Shown piece after piece: positions 17,837 to 23,964 of a DNA stretch of 36,637 bases. Positions within the stretch are counted from its first letter, which is position 1. Each line of letters starts with the position of its first letter. This DNA comes from JANQIV01 sp050117315. GTDB taxonomy: Bacteria > Bacteroidota > Ignavibacteria > Ignavibacteriales > Melioribacteraceae. The notes under the pieces are model-generated. The model had not been told where the DNA came from. It ran no database searches and saw only the letters and a program-made list of their open reading frames with translations. The translations under genes were made by a program, and so were the position numbers. The stretch lies in contig JASFMY010000057.1 of NCBI GenBank assembly GCA_050117315.1, positions 1 to 36,637 on the forward strand. The letters run 5' to 3'.

Positions 17837-17904
17837 AAAGGTCGAAGTTTCCTTTTACGTAGGCGGGTCTGTCACGTTCATCTCAGCGGGGACTTTCTAC
17901 CTTT
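17837..17904. repeat. Imperfect inverted repeat between convergent genes
   Basis: AAAGGTCGAAGTTTCC at 17837-17852 pairs with GGGACTTTCTACCTTT at 17889-17904, with a few mismatches and a loop of about 36 bases. It lies between the receptor gene and the convergent BKACE gene, so it may be a shared transcription-end structure or a relic of a small element. Confidence 0.4.
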
Positions 17905-17912
17905 AATCTGGG

Positions 17913-18635
17913 TTATGTAGCACTTAATATTTTTTGTGCATATCTAATTAATTCTATATTACTTTTTACCATTTCTCCATCTTCTGTGTATACCGTATCT
18001 TCCATTCCTATTCGGCTGTCATAGCCTCTTCTTTTTGCCTCTTTTAATATTTCCCAAGAAACAGCATTAAATCCATGTAATAATCTTGGAATTTCTACTC
18101 CATGCTTATTTAACACTTCTTCTATTTCATTTATTGTTTCTAAAGCTTGAGCAAATTCTTCTGCTTCCGGTTCTATTAATATTCTGTAACAATATTTAAT
18201 CAAATCACTTTCAACAAATATTTCTGCTGCTTTCTTTTCATTTAATCCGGCCTCAATTTTTATTCTTTTTGATAGAACCAATTCTGATATTTCTATCGCA
18301 TCATCTTCTATCATATTTACCGATATGAAATCTGGTACCTTCTCCCATGCTTTTATATAACTTTTTCTTTTTTCTAAATCCGGTTCAATCCAATCACCCG
18401 AACTTATACCAAGTTGTATTTCGGAAGATATATTTTTTACCAATGATACTAATTTATTTACGTCATTTGGTTTTAAGCTTTCATTGCCGTCTTCATCATA
18501 ACAATGGATATGAAAAATTTTATTCCCATTTTCATATAAAAGTTTTACTTCTTTTTCAATTTCTTTAAGTGATTGAGGAATAAATTTGTTTTGTTCTTTT
18601 GATCGGGCTCCGTTTAACGCTGTTTTAATTAACAT
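17913..18635 (-). CDS. BKACE family protein (3-keto-5-aminohexanoate cleavage enzyme-like, DUF849)
   Basis: A 240-residue TIM-barrel protein. Family features are the N-terminal IKTALNGAR, the metal-binding HIHCYDEDG (His42 and His44, in place of the usual HVHxRD), LGISSGDW, VNMIEDDA, and the C-terminal strand ending RIGMEDTVY (where IGLEDN is typical). BKACE enzymes use acetyl-CoA to cleave beta-keto acids. Known members are about 270-310 aa, so this is a short version with a Cys-Tyr where Arg is common, and its reaction may differ. GGAGG lies about 11 bases upstream of the ATG. It is followed (upstream on the plus-strand map) by another minus-strand gene 37 bases away. Confidence 0.75.
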   Translation of the reverse strand: MLIKTALNGARSKEQNKFIPQSLKEIEKEVKLLYENGNKIFHIHCYDEDGNESLKPNDVNKLVSLVKNISSEIQLGISSGDWIEPDLEKRKSYIKAWEKVPDFISVNMIEDDAIEISELVLSKRIKIEAGLNEKKAAEIFVESDLIKYCYRILIEPEAEEFAQALETINEIEEVLNKHGVEIPRLLHGFNAVSWEILKEAKRRGYDSRIGMEDTVYTEDGEMVKSNIELIRYAQKILSAT

Positions 18636-18672
18636 ATTTTCCTTTCCTCCAATAGCCTGGTTGATTTGTTAG

Positions 18673-19446
18673 TTAGGCATTTCGTTTTTTGAATTCAATT
18701 ACAAGCTCTGGTCCAACGTCATACTCTTTATTGTTATAACCACCCCATGATCCTGTGATAGTAAAACCCATATTAGTTATAAGTTGCTTAAACTCATTTG
18801 GATAATAACAACGCATTTTAATAGGGTGAATAATTTCTTCAACTAAAGTCTCATTAACATATCTTCGATAGATCATGTCAGGGTAAATCACGAGTTTTTC
18901 TTTATCCATTTTATGCTGTCTAAAAGCATAAACCAAACGACTGCCGTCTTCCATGTTGATTTCTTGATTTATGATTTTACCAGGTTGACACCAGTTGGTT
19001 TTCATCTCTTCAGCAGACATTTTTGGTTTGAAGACATTCACAATTCCTTTACCGGTAGTGTTCAAGTGCTTTGCAATTGTTTCGAAAAAGCCCTGAACTT
19101 CTTTGTCTGATTCTAAGGCCTGCAGGACTCGATATGGCGCGATAACAAGATCAAATGTTTTGCCAAGATTAAGGCTGGTGATATCTTCTTGAAAGACTCG
19201 GGCATTGGTTAGTCCCGCATTTGCAACTTTTTCTTTGCAAGTTTCGAGCATTTCTTGCGAGTAATCTATTCCAATAATTTTTTTGCATGATTTTGCCAAA
19301 GGCACAAGTACACGTCCAGTTCCACAACCAAGTTCTAAAACATTTTTAGCTTTGACAGATTTTATTCTTTCTAAATAAAATGGCACATCATTTATAGGAT
19401 GATTAACGGTATCATAAAAACGTGCCGTGTTTTTTCGTGGATCCAT
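18673..19446 (-). CDS. Class I SAM-dependent methyltransferase
   Basis: A 257-residue methyltransferase. The N-terminal helix (ARFYDTVNHPINDVPFYLER) is followed by motif I NVLELGCGTGRVLVPLA at about 35-51, the acidic residue in IIGIDYSQEML, motif II with DLVIAPYRVLQAL, and a C-terminal cap with MGFTITGSWGGYNNKEYDVG. This resembles the Methyltransf_25 group. It may be cotranscribed with the BKACE gene, which lies downstream of it on the minus strand. No ribosome binding site of note is seen, and the substrate is unknown. Confidence 0.82.
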   Translation of the reverse strand: MDPRKNTARFYDTVNHPINDVPFYLERIKSVKAKNVLELGCGTGRVLVPLAKSCKKIIGIDYSQEMLETCKEKVANAGLTNARVFQEDITSLNLGKTFDLVIAPYRVLQALESDKEVQGFFETIAKHLNTTGKGIVNVFKPKMSAEEMKTNWCQPGKIINQEINMEDGSRLVYAFRQHKMDKEKLVIYPDMIYRRYVNETLVEEIIHPIKMRCYYPNEFKQLITNMGFTITGSWGGYNNKEYDVGPELVIEFKKRNA

Positions 19447-19486
19447 AAGATTTGTTTATTTAATTAAGTTTTTTGTTTGCCTACCA

Positions 19487-19620
19487 GGTAGCCGGGAAAT
19501 GTCATCATCTCCAAGCCCCCTAAGAATCCCACTGTTGCGGGACTCAAGCACTTTTCAAGCCTTTCCCCTTAAGGAGAAGACCCGACAATTATTAAATTAG
19601 TTTATTAATTTTTGCTGCCT
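19487..19620 (-). repeat. Group-II-intron 3'-end-like sequence, copy 1
   Basis: Read on the minus strand, this contains GAGTCCCGCAACAGTGGGA then TTCTTAGGGGGCTTGGAG and ATGATGACATTTCCCGGCTA. The first is a small hairpin like intron domain V; the second part folds as a domain-VI-like hairpin (GGAGATG...CATTTCC) before a CTACC end. A second copy at 20828-20975 shares the flanks CCTAAGAA, AAGCCTTTCCCC and GACCCGACAATTATTAAATT. No reverse transcriptase gene is present, so this is a solo 3' remnant at best. The rest of the 328-base gap (19447-19774) holds a degenerate family-A palindrome half near 19660-19690 and no gene. Confidence 0.45.
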
Positions 19621-19774
19621 TTTCTTAAAACCCAGTTAGTGTGCCCCGCATGTATTTTGGTTTGGGGTCGGTGGCAACAATGGAATAATTACACCAGTAG
19701 GAATAAAGCAGGGCACCTATCGCTTTTAATCCTTTATTTCGTTATGCGGCTTATTGCTTGACATGTTTTCCGAT

Positions 19775-20686
19775 TTAAAACCCATATCCCACCGGACCAT
19801 ATCCGGGAACACTTACATATCCACGTTGATTTCCTGAATCGTAATTGCCTGCACTAAACCGGGATGACCAGAAATTATCTCCACTGCCGCCACGTCCTTG
19901 ATAAGCATTTTGCTGAGCCGCGAGATACAAATTAACTACCGGAATAGGATTCCCTTCGTAACCGGCATTACCTTTCTCATCAAGCCAATAAAAACCGGCC
20001 TGGATCCAATACCCCAATATATAACTCCAAACCGCCCATTCAGTTTGCGGCAATTCTCGATTGTTAACAATCACGCCGGTATTGCCGTTTGAGGCATCGC
20101 GGCTCAATTGACCCCATTTATGCCCCGGAAACATGAATCCGTAAGCCGGATATCCTACGACGCCGTAGAGCCCGCTGTTTGTATCATACCAATATTTTCC
20201 CGGAAGAGGTTCTACACCATAAGTCTTTGTTATTTCTTCAATCTGCTGCTTACTGAGATTTACATTGTTAATGATGACGGCTGCTTCATTCTTCGGAGTT
20301 TGTTTTACAGTTGAATCAGTCTTCAAATGATTGCGTTGAAACCTCAAAGTTTCAGAAGTGGCGGCAATTGCTTTGCCGTTTTCATCTACTTCGAACATCG
20401 TAAATATCAATTCACCGTCGTTCAAGCTAGCTTCAAAGATCAAGCAATCGAGTTTGTCTCCAACAGTGCCTGCAAGCACACTATTTTGAATAATACCACG
20501 AACTGAGAAGACATTTCCATTTCCGGCAAGTTCTCCAATGAAAGTATTGTTGTTTATGTTTTTTAACTCTAATTGCATTTCACCCATCTCGGATTGTAGT
20601 GAATACTTGCCGGTGAAATCTTGGGCTAATGATAAGTTTCCAAAAATGACGATAACTAAAATGAGTAGGGATAAAAATTTCTTCAT
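19775..20686 (-). CDS. Exported protein of unknown function with Gly-rich C terminus
   Basis: A 303-residue protein with a clear signal peptide (MKKFLSLLILVIVIFGNLSL then AQ, cut near residue 21) and a strong ribosome binding site (AGGAGG, 7 bases before the ATG on the minus strand). The first half (FTGKYSLQSEMGEMQLELKN) looks like a small beta-barrel or lipocalin-type sensor domain. A linker follows (about 110-150, KQTPKNEAAVIINNVNLSKQ). The second half is rich in Tyr, Trp and Gly (YWYDTNSGLYGVVGYPAYG; FYWLDEKGNAGYEG) and ends YVSVPGYGPVGYGF. I do not recognise the family. The gene is bracketed by the two intron-like repeats, which suggests it may have moved with them or been trapped between them. 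Confidence 0.75.
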   Translation of the reverse strand: MKKFLSLLILVIVIFGNLSLAQDFTGKYSLQSEMGEMQLELKNINNNTFIGELAGNGNVFSVRGIIQNSVLAGTVGDKLDCLIFEASLNDGELIFTMFEVDENGKAIAATSETLRFQRNHLKTDSTVKQTPKNEAAVIINNVNLSKQQIEEITKTYGVEPLPGKYWYDTNSGLYGVVGYPAYGFMFPGHKWGQLSRDASNGNTGVIVNNRELPQTEWAVWSYILGYWIQAGFYWLDEKGNAGYEGNPIPVVNLYLAAQQNAYQGRGGSGDNFWSSRFSAGNYDSGNQRGYVSVPGYGPVGYGF

Positions 20687-20763
20687 TTTAACCTCCTATC
20701 AATTCATTGACCATCAAGTTAAATTTTAAAATAACAATCACTGTTGCTTATATCAAGGACACA

Positions 20764-20833
20764 ATATTACAAGCCGCAAAACGATGAAGCAGTTAAGCAA
20801 TTAAAGGAAATTGAAGTTGAGTATAACGGGTAG
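20764..20833 (+). pseudogene. Possible C-terminal fragment of an unknown protein
   Basis: The frame ending in the TAG at 20831-20833 reads TQYYKPQNDEAVKQLKEIEV then EYNG, a plausible charged helical tail with no start codon attached. The stop codon overlaps the first bases of the intron-like repeat, so the repeat appears to abut or end inside this remnant. Family unknown; chance is possible. Confidence 0.3.
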
Positions 20834-20975
20834 CCGGGAGATGTCACCACCTCCAAGTCTCCTAAGAACCATACATGCCGGAATCGAGTTTCCCTTCATA
20901 CAGCTAAGCGCTTATAAAGCCTTTCCCCTAAGGAAGACCCGACAATTATTAAATTAGTTTATCAATTGCTGCCAC
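20828..20975 (-). repeat. Group-II-intron 3'-end-like sequence, copy 2
   Basis: On the minus strand: AGCTGTATGAAGGGAAACTC ... GCATGTATGGTTCTTAGG, which resembles domain V (AGC start, GAAA loop, GGTTC end), then GACTTGGAGGTGGTGACATC and TCCCGGCTACC, a domain-VI-like hairpin. Flanks match copy 1 (19487-19620), with a direct-repeat spacing of about 1.35 kb. Both copies end at GCTGCC, the start of a family-A palindrome, so the two element types are joined. Confidence 0.45.
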
Positions 20976-20999
20976 CGTCCCCACGGTGGCACATTGGCA
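20966..20999. repeat. Palindrome family A, copy A1
   Basis: TTGCTGCCACCGT-CCCC-ACGGTGGCACATTGGCAG with 8-base perfect arms GCCACCGT/ACGGTGGC at 20971-20978 and 20983-20990. The tail TGGCAGAATGGTTTGA is shared with copy A4 at 23041-23091, so the repeated unit is longer than the hairpin. Confidence 0.85.
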
Positions 21000-21075
21000 G
21001 AATGGTTTGAGAATGAGCAAAAATAAAAAATTCTTGGCTGCCAAGTAAAATAATACAGCAGTTAAGAAGAGATTC

Positions 21076-21106
21076 CATTGCTGCCACCGACCACACGGTG
21101 GCACAT
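21076..21106. repeat. Palindrome family A, copy A2
   Basis: CCATTGCTGCCACCGACCAC then ACGGTGGCACATG. Arms GCCACCG (21083-21089) and CGGTGGC (21096-21102). Same left border, CCATTGCTGCC, as A4 and A5. Confidence 0.85.
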
Positions 21107-21152
21107 GTGCTGGGTTGAAAGAAAGGCAGTGAAGATAAAAACAAAATAAACA

Positions 21153-21204
21153 CGTCACTGAATGCCTGTCCACAGTAGTTATACGAAGGTGGGGTCAGAG
21201 ACGG
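21153..21204. repeat. Palindrome family B, copy B1, with loop insert
   Basis: Arms CGTCACTGA (21153-21161) and TCAGAGACG (21195-21203). The loop holds about 33 extra bases (ATGCCTGTCCACAGTAGTTA then TACGAAGGTGGGG) absent from B2 and B3. The insert motif GTAGTTATAC-GA-GGTGGGG recurs at about 30019 and 36131. Confidence 0.75.
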
Positions 21205-21224
21205 CTGAGTGAAAAAAATAAAAC

Positions 21225-21403
21225 ATGAGCAGAAGAGGTAGAAATAAACTAACAGAAGAAAACTTCTTCTTCGTAACAACAACAATAGTAAACTTCGCTA
21301 AAGTGTTTGAAGATGAAGAATGCTGTGATGCTTTAATAAATAATATCGAATACTATCAAAAGAAGTACAGATTTGAAATACTGGCATATGTAATTCTATT
21401 GCT
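21225..21403 (+). pseudogene. RAYT 1: REP-associated tyrosine transposase, 5' fragment
   Basis: From the ATG the frame reads MSRRGRNKLTEENFFFVTTT, IVNFAKVFEDEECCDALINN and YYQKKYRFEILAYVI, closely parallel to the N terminus of RAYT 2 at 24485. These proteins are Y1-type HUH nucleases that act on REP palindromes. The similarity stops exactly where palindrome A3 begins (about 21398-21404), just before the expected MPSHFHW catalytic histidines. After the palindrome the DNA is unrelated. The fragment lacks the HUH motif and the catalytic tyrosine and must be inactive. Family-B and family-A palindromes sit 20-150 bases upstream. Confidence 0.85.
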
Positions 21404-21427
21404 GCCACCGTCCACTCGGTGGCATAT
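21398..21427. repeat. Palindrome family A, copy A3, at a gene junction
   Basis: ATTGCTGCCACCG-TCCACT-CGGTGGCATAT. Arms 21404-21410 and 21417-21423. It separates the RAYT 1 fragment from the toxin-tail fragment and is read through in both ORFs as chance residues. Confidence 0.85.
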
Positions 21428-21679
21428 TTATTGAAAGGTAAGTCGCTGAATGAAATTAAACCACTTTTAGGAAATTCTGAAAATTGGATCAATGATGTGA
21501 TGAGAAAAAGTACTACAAATCCAAATGGTGGTTGGGTATTAAGAGAAATTACGGGATCAAATCTTACTGGAAGAAACATTCAATTTCATCCTGGTACTCA
21601 TAGACACTTTAATGGTAATCCATATTGGAAAGTTTCATCTCCAAAAGGAGGAGTAGTCAGAATACCTGCAACAAGATAG
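21424..21679 (+). pseudogene. Polymorphic-toxin-like C-terminal fragment 1
   Basis: Without a start of its own, the frame emerges from palindrome A3 and reads LLKGKSLNEIKPLLGNSENW, then GWVLREITGSNLTGRNIQFH, PGTHRHFNGNPYWKVSSPKG and GVVRIPATR. The 'GW-x-LRE ... G-x-x-I-x-x-HPG-x-x-H ... NPYWKVSSP-x-GG' pattern is what I associate with small C-terminal nuclease domains of polymorphic (RHS/CDI-type) toxins. His residues at the HPGTHRH motif could be catalytic. That family link is from memory and not verified. Its stop lies 8 bases before the next gene's ATG, the usual toxin-immunity spacing. The long delivery part of such a toxin is missing. Confidence 0.5.
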
Positions 21680-21687
21680 GAGGTAAA

Positions 21688-22062
21688 ATGAATTTGAATA
21701 ATAGCTTTAAATACTTGGTTGAATCTTTAAAATTAGTTTGTTCTTCATATGAAGAACAAAAAAAGTATTTGCCTAAGTTTGTTGAAATTCAAGATGAAGT
21801 TGTGGCAACTTTTACAGATGCATTTTTATTAATGCCTCAACTTGTAGAAAACAATTTTTTATCTATAAAAGCTATTGCTTTTATCATTAGGAGTTATAAT
21901 TGGATGGAAATAGGTATGCGAAACAACGAGACTTCAAATGTCAATTCATTTAAAGATCATGATATATGGAAAAAAGTAAGAGAATCGGCAAAAGAAGCGC
22001 TCAAAGCTATGGATGTGAAAAATGGGAAACCGGATTTATATTATTTAAATTCAATTGAATAA
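21688..22062 (+). CDS. Small protein in immunity-gene position (candidate immunity 1)
   Basis: A 124-residue, largely alpha-helical, cytosolic protein without a signal peptide. The start is the ATG at 21688, fixed by AGGAGG at 21678-21683 that overlaps the toxin fragment's stop codon. The longer frame from 21625 only reads back into the upstream gene. Features are SFKYLVESLKLVCSSYEEQK, FVEIQDEVVATFTDAFLLMP and SAKEALKAMDVKNGKPDLYY. I do not recognise the family. Tight coupling to a toxin-like tail, small size and helical make-up fit an immunity protein. The gene appears intact, and a retained immunity gene without its toxin is common in orphan cassette arrays. Confidence 0.6.
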   Translation: MNLNNSFKYLVESLKLVCSSYEEQKKYLPKFVEIQDEVVATFTDAFLLMPQLVENNFLSIKAIAFIIRSYNWMEIGMRNNETSNVNSFKDHDIWKKVRESAKEALKAMDVKNGKPDLYYLNSIE

Positions 22063-22065
22063 TTA

Positions 22066-22192
22066 CATTCCAAGGCAGTCATGGAAAGGTTACTTCTATA
22101 ATCAATCATTCCAGACATTTGCGTCAGAACCTCGAAACTTTTTACAACCGTTGTATAACTTCTATAATTCTATTAACTATGCTAATGAATAA
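22066..22192 (+). pseudogene. Toxin-like C-terminal fragment 2
   Basis: A start-less frame from about 22070 to the TAA at 22190-22192 reads PRQSWKGYFYNQSFQTFASE, PRNFLQPLYNFYNSINYANE. It is rich in aromatics and Asn, unlike random translation of AT-rich DNA. Its left end, ATTCCAAGGCAGTC (22067-22080), matches the border ATTCCAAGGCTGTC of the family-C palindromes, so a palindrome remnant again marks the join. The stop is 18 bases before a small membrane-protein gene, repeating the toxin-immunity layout. Function not recognised. Confidence 0.45.
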
Positions 22193-22210
22193 CAAAAGTT
22201 AGATATAATT

Positions 22211-22477
22211 ATGAAAACAATAGTTAGTATTATTTTCAGTTCAGTTTTTATTGGGTTATTGGTTTATTCATATTTTTTAATGGAAAAAATTGAAAAACAC
22301 ACAATAGATAAATATTCTAAGGAGAATAGTGATTTTTCAAAATTTTATTTTAGAATTGATGAACATTATTTAACCGACGAAGGAAAAAAAATAAAAAATA
22401 AGGCAAAAAAAACAACAATATTTGCTTTCTTAATAATAATAATATATTCAATTCTAAGTATTATTGGCATTTTTTAG
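22211..22477 (+). CDS. Small two-helix membrane protein (candidate immunity 2)
   Basis: An 88-residue protein with transmembrane helices at about 5-24 (VSIIFSSVFIGLLVYSYFLM) and 68-87 (TIFAFLIIIIYSILSIIGIF), and a charged loop of about 43 residues between them, probably cytoplasmic or periplasmic as a unit. No family is recognised. It follows a toxin-like tail fragment by 18 bases and is followed directly by family-C, D and E palindromes. Membrane immunity proteins usually protect against pore-forming or periplasmic toxins; this role is inferred from position only. Confidence 0.55.
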   Translation: MKTIVSIIFSSVFIGLLVYSYFLMEKIEKHTIDKYSKENSDFSKFYFRIDEHYLTDEGKKIKNKAKKTTIFAFLIIIIYSILSIIGIF

Positions 22478-22488
22478 AATAACAATTT

Positions 22489-22515
22489 CAAGGCTGTCGA
22501 GGATCATTCCTCGAC
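22489..22515. repeat. Palindrome family C, copy C1
   Basis: TCAAGGCT then GTCGAGGA-TCAT-TCCTCGAC (arms 22496-22503 and 22508-22515), followed by AAGGGAAGTAG, a tail shared with 23779-23794 and 36334-36347. Confidence 0.85.
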
Positions 22516-22560
22516 AAGGGAAGTAGTAGATATCAGTAAAATAGAAACTGCGAGTAAAGC

Positions 22561-22595
22561 AACCTCCGAGGTTACAAAGAAAGACCTCGGAGGTT
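22561..22595. repeat. Palindrome family D, copy D1
   Basis: AACCTCCGAGGT (22561-22572) and ACCTCGGAGGTT (22584-22595) around an 11-base loop. Each arm is itself nearly palindromic. A second copy is at 36173-36203. Confidence 0.85.
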
Positions 22596-22629
22596 CCCCG
22601 AAAAGAGTGAAAAAGTTTCATAAACATAA

Positions 22630-22659
22630 TGTAGGGACAACTCATGAGTTGTCCCTACA
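22630..22659. repeat. 30-bp perfect palindrome, family E
   Basis: Arm TGTAGGGACAACTCA joined to its exact reverse complement with no loop. It lies about 47 bases upstream of the truncated secreted-protein gene and could extrude as a cruciform. It is the only copy in this window. Confidence 0.85.
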
Positions 22660-22706
22660 ACTACGGTGGGTAACAAAATAATACAGATATAAATAACGGA
22701 GTGATT

Positions 22707-23045
22707 TTGAAAACTATAACAATAATCTTTTTACTAATCCCGCTACTGCTCACAGCGCAATCGACATATGAATCAAAGACTACGGATACCGCCACACCTA
22801 AAACTACTGAGGGTGAAGATTCCACAAAAACAATAGTTCCCGACTTCATTGAGCTAAAAAATGGTGAAACAGTTTACGGCAAAGTTGAATTACACGAACC
22901 ACTAATTGGCAAAAACTACATAACCCTCAACGACACGGTCAAATATGAATTAGAAGAAGTAGACCGCTACCAAAATGAACTAGGCTTTTATGCAGTGATT
23001 GACAGAGGCATAGCAATGAGAACCCACAAAGGCAAACTGGATCCC
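22707..23045 (+). pseudogene. Exported protein gene truncated by palindrome A4
   Basis: A TTG at 22707 (GGAG five bases before it; a GTG at 22701 is the alternative) starts a signal peptide, MKTITIIFLLIPLLLTAQ. A Thr-rich linker follows, then a beta-rich part: FIELKNGETVYGKVELHEPL, GKNYITLNDTVKYELEEVDR, YQNELGFYAVIDRG. At 23045 the frame runs into palindrome A4 and continues to 23141 only as repeat-encoded residues (ATVPTVAHWQNGLKR...). The real C terminus is therefore lost. I do not recognise the family; the strand pattern suggests a periplasmic or surface beta-sandwich protein. It may be expressed as a truncated product. Confidence 0.65.
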
Positions 23046-23075
23046 ATTGCTGCCACCGTCCCCACGGTGGCACAT
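23045..23075. repeat. Palindrome family A, copy A4, inside a gene
   Basis: CATTGCTGCCACCGTCCCCA then CGGTGGCACATTGGC, identical to A1 over the hairpin and the following TGGCAGAATGGTTTGA. Arms 23052-23059 and 23064-23071. It replaces the 3' end of the exported-protein gene. Confidence 0.88.
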
Positions 23076-23111
23076 TGGCAGAATGGTTTGAAAAGATTAT
23101 ATAAGAAAAAA

Positions 23112-23135
23112 CCGTCACTGAATGGTCAGAGACGG
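23112..23135. repeat. Palindrome family B, copy B2
   Basis: CCGTCACTGA-ATGG-TCAGAGACGG, followed by CAATGAAAATT, the same tail as B3 at 25067-25101. Confidence 0.85.
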
Positions 23136-23148
23136 CAATGAAAATTTT

Positions 23149-23277
23149 CCAATTAGGACTCTTACTGCTAGGAGTCTTTCAACTGGAACATGGCTAAGAT
23201 CCGGCTTTTTTTATAAAGGCAAATATTTTAATCAAAATTCAGGAGCATATGGGAAATGGAATTATTTAGAATTTTAA
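23149..23277 (+). pseudogene. Toxin-like C-terminal fragment 3
   Basis: A start-less frame reads PIRTLTARSLSTGTWLRSGF, FYKGKYFNQNSGAYGKWNYL, EF and ends at the TAA at 23275-23277. It begins right after palindrome B2 and its tail CAATGAAAATTTTCC. The Gly/aromatic composition and the absence of any start match the other two fragments. The stop overlaps the ATG of the following lipoprotein gene (TAATG), showing that the intact upstream gene was translationally coupled to it. No family is recognised. Confidence 0.5.
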
Positions 23278-23729
23278 TGTTCTTATATTGTTTTGTATTG
23301 CTTATCTCATGTTCTGCAAGTTTAAAGCAAGAAAAACTATTTAAATACGATTTTGGTAAATATATAGTTACAAGAGAAAAAACTAACTCTTATGATTATT
23401 TACTTGAAGATTCAACAATTTCGCAAGAAGGTGATTTTTTATTTAAAGGCAAGTCAAATTCTCCATTTGGGGAAAAGTTTAACGATGATTCAGGGATTTA
23501 TCTACCAGTGGAAAAAAATACAAATTATGAAATAGTATTTTTTAATAAGGTTAAAAATAAATGGGATTACTATGGATTAGTAATAATTCCAAAAATCAAT
23601 TTAGAAAGAAATATGATCAAAATATTAAAAGAGAATTTGCAGAAAATTTTTGATCCAAATATTTACTTAATTGTAATTATTAAAGGTAATAACCCAATAT
23701 TAAAATATTATGTATCAGTAATATACTGA
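23277..23729 (+). CDS. Lipoprotein (candidate immunity 3)
   Basis: A 150-residue protein. I choose the ATG at 23277, which overlaps the upstream stop, over one at 23256, because it puts a normal lipoprotein signal at the N terminus: MFLYCFVLLISCSAS with lipobox LISC. The mature part is beta-rich with charged loops (FDFGKY-type YDFGKYIVTREKTNSYDYLL, FNKVKNKWDYYGLVIIPKIN) and ends YYVSVIY. It would be anchored in the outer or inner membrane facing the periplasm. Coupling to a toxin-like tail suggests immunity against a toxin acting in the periplasm. The gene looks intact and is followed by a degenerate A/C palindrome hybrid. Confidence 0.6.
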   Translation: MFLYCFVLLISCSASLKQEKLFKYDFGKYIVTREKTNSYDYLLEDSTISQEGDFLFKGKSNSPFGEKFNDDSGIYLPVEKNTNYEIVFFNKVKNKWDYYGLVIIPKINLERNMIKILKENLQKIFDPNIYLIVIIKGNNPILKYYVSVIY

Positions 23730-23768
23730 TTTTATCAATTTCCACTGCTGCCATCGACTTACGCATAG

Positions 23769-23964
23769 GCAAGCACTCCTCGACAAGGGAAGTAGCAAAT
23801 AGCAGTAAGGTAGAAAAAGTACAGGAATAAAAGGTCTGTTGTCAAGAAAGGGTTATCTCGTTTGCGGGAATTCTTAGCAACCAAGTAATAATAGGGAGTT
23901 AAATATTAAATATGCGAGCCGGGGTTTGAAAATTTATAGGCTTGGTTCAGTAAGAGTATAGGTT
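23769..23964. repeat. Long direct repeat LR, copy 1 (about 195 bp)
   Basis: Matches 36321-36513 with roughly ten substitutions and one 3-base gap by eye, about 95% identity. Shared landmarks in order are CGACAAGGGAAGTAGC, AGGTCTGTTGTCAAGAAAGG, TCTCGTTTGCGGGA, TTCTTAGCAACCAAGTAATA, AATATGCGAGC and TTGGTTCAGTAA. It contains no gene. Same orientation at both sites, so recombination between them would delete RAYT 2 and both giant genes. Confidence 0.9.

Larger units (their letters stand above)
20687..21224. other. Repeat-filled intergenic region
   Basis: A 538-base stretch without an intact gene. In order it holds a possible protein tail fragment (20764-20833), the second intron-like copy (20828-20975), palindrome A1, a small palindrome CTTGGC-T-GCCAAG near 21035-21049, palindrome A2 and palindrome B1 with a loop insert. 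These are listed separately. Confidence 0.7.

Noticed and set aside
20949..21285. Minus-strand ORFs of 74 and 107 codons across palindromes A1, A2 and B1
   Set aside because: They consist of repeat sequence and the reverse of RAYT 1; the Cys/Phe-rich translation (for example CHRGDGGSN) comes from the palindromes.
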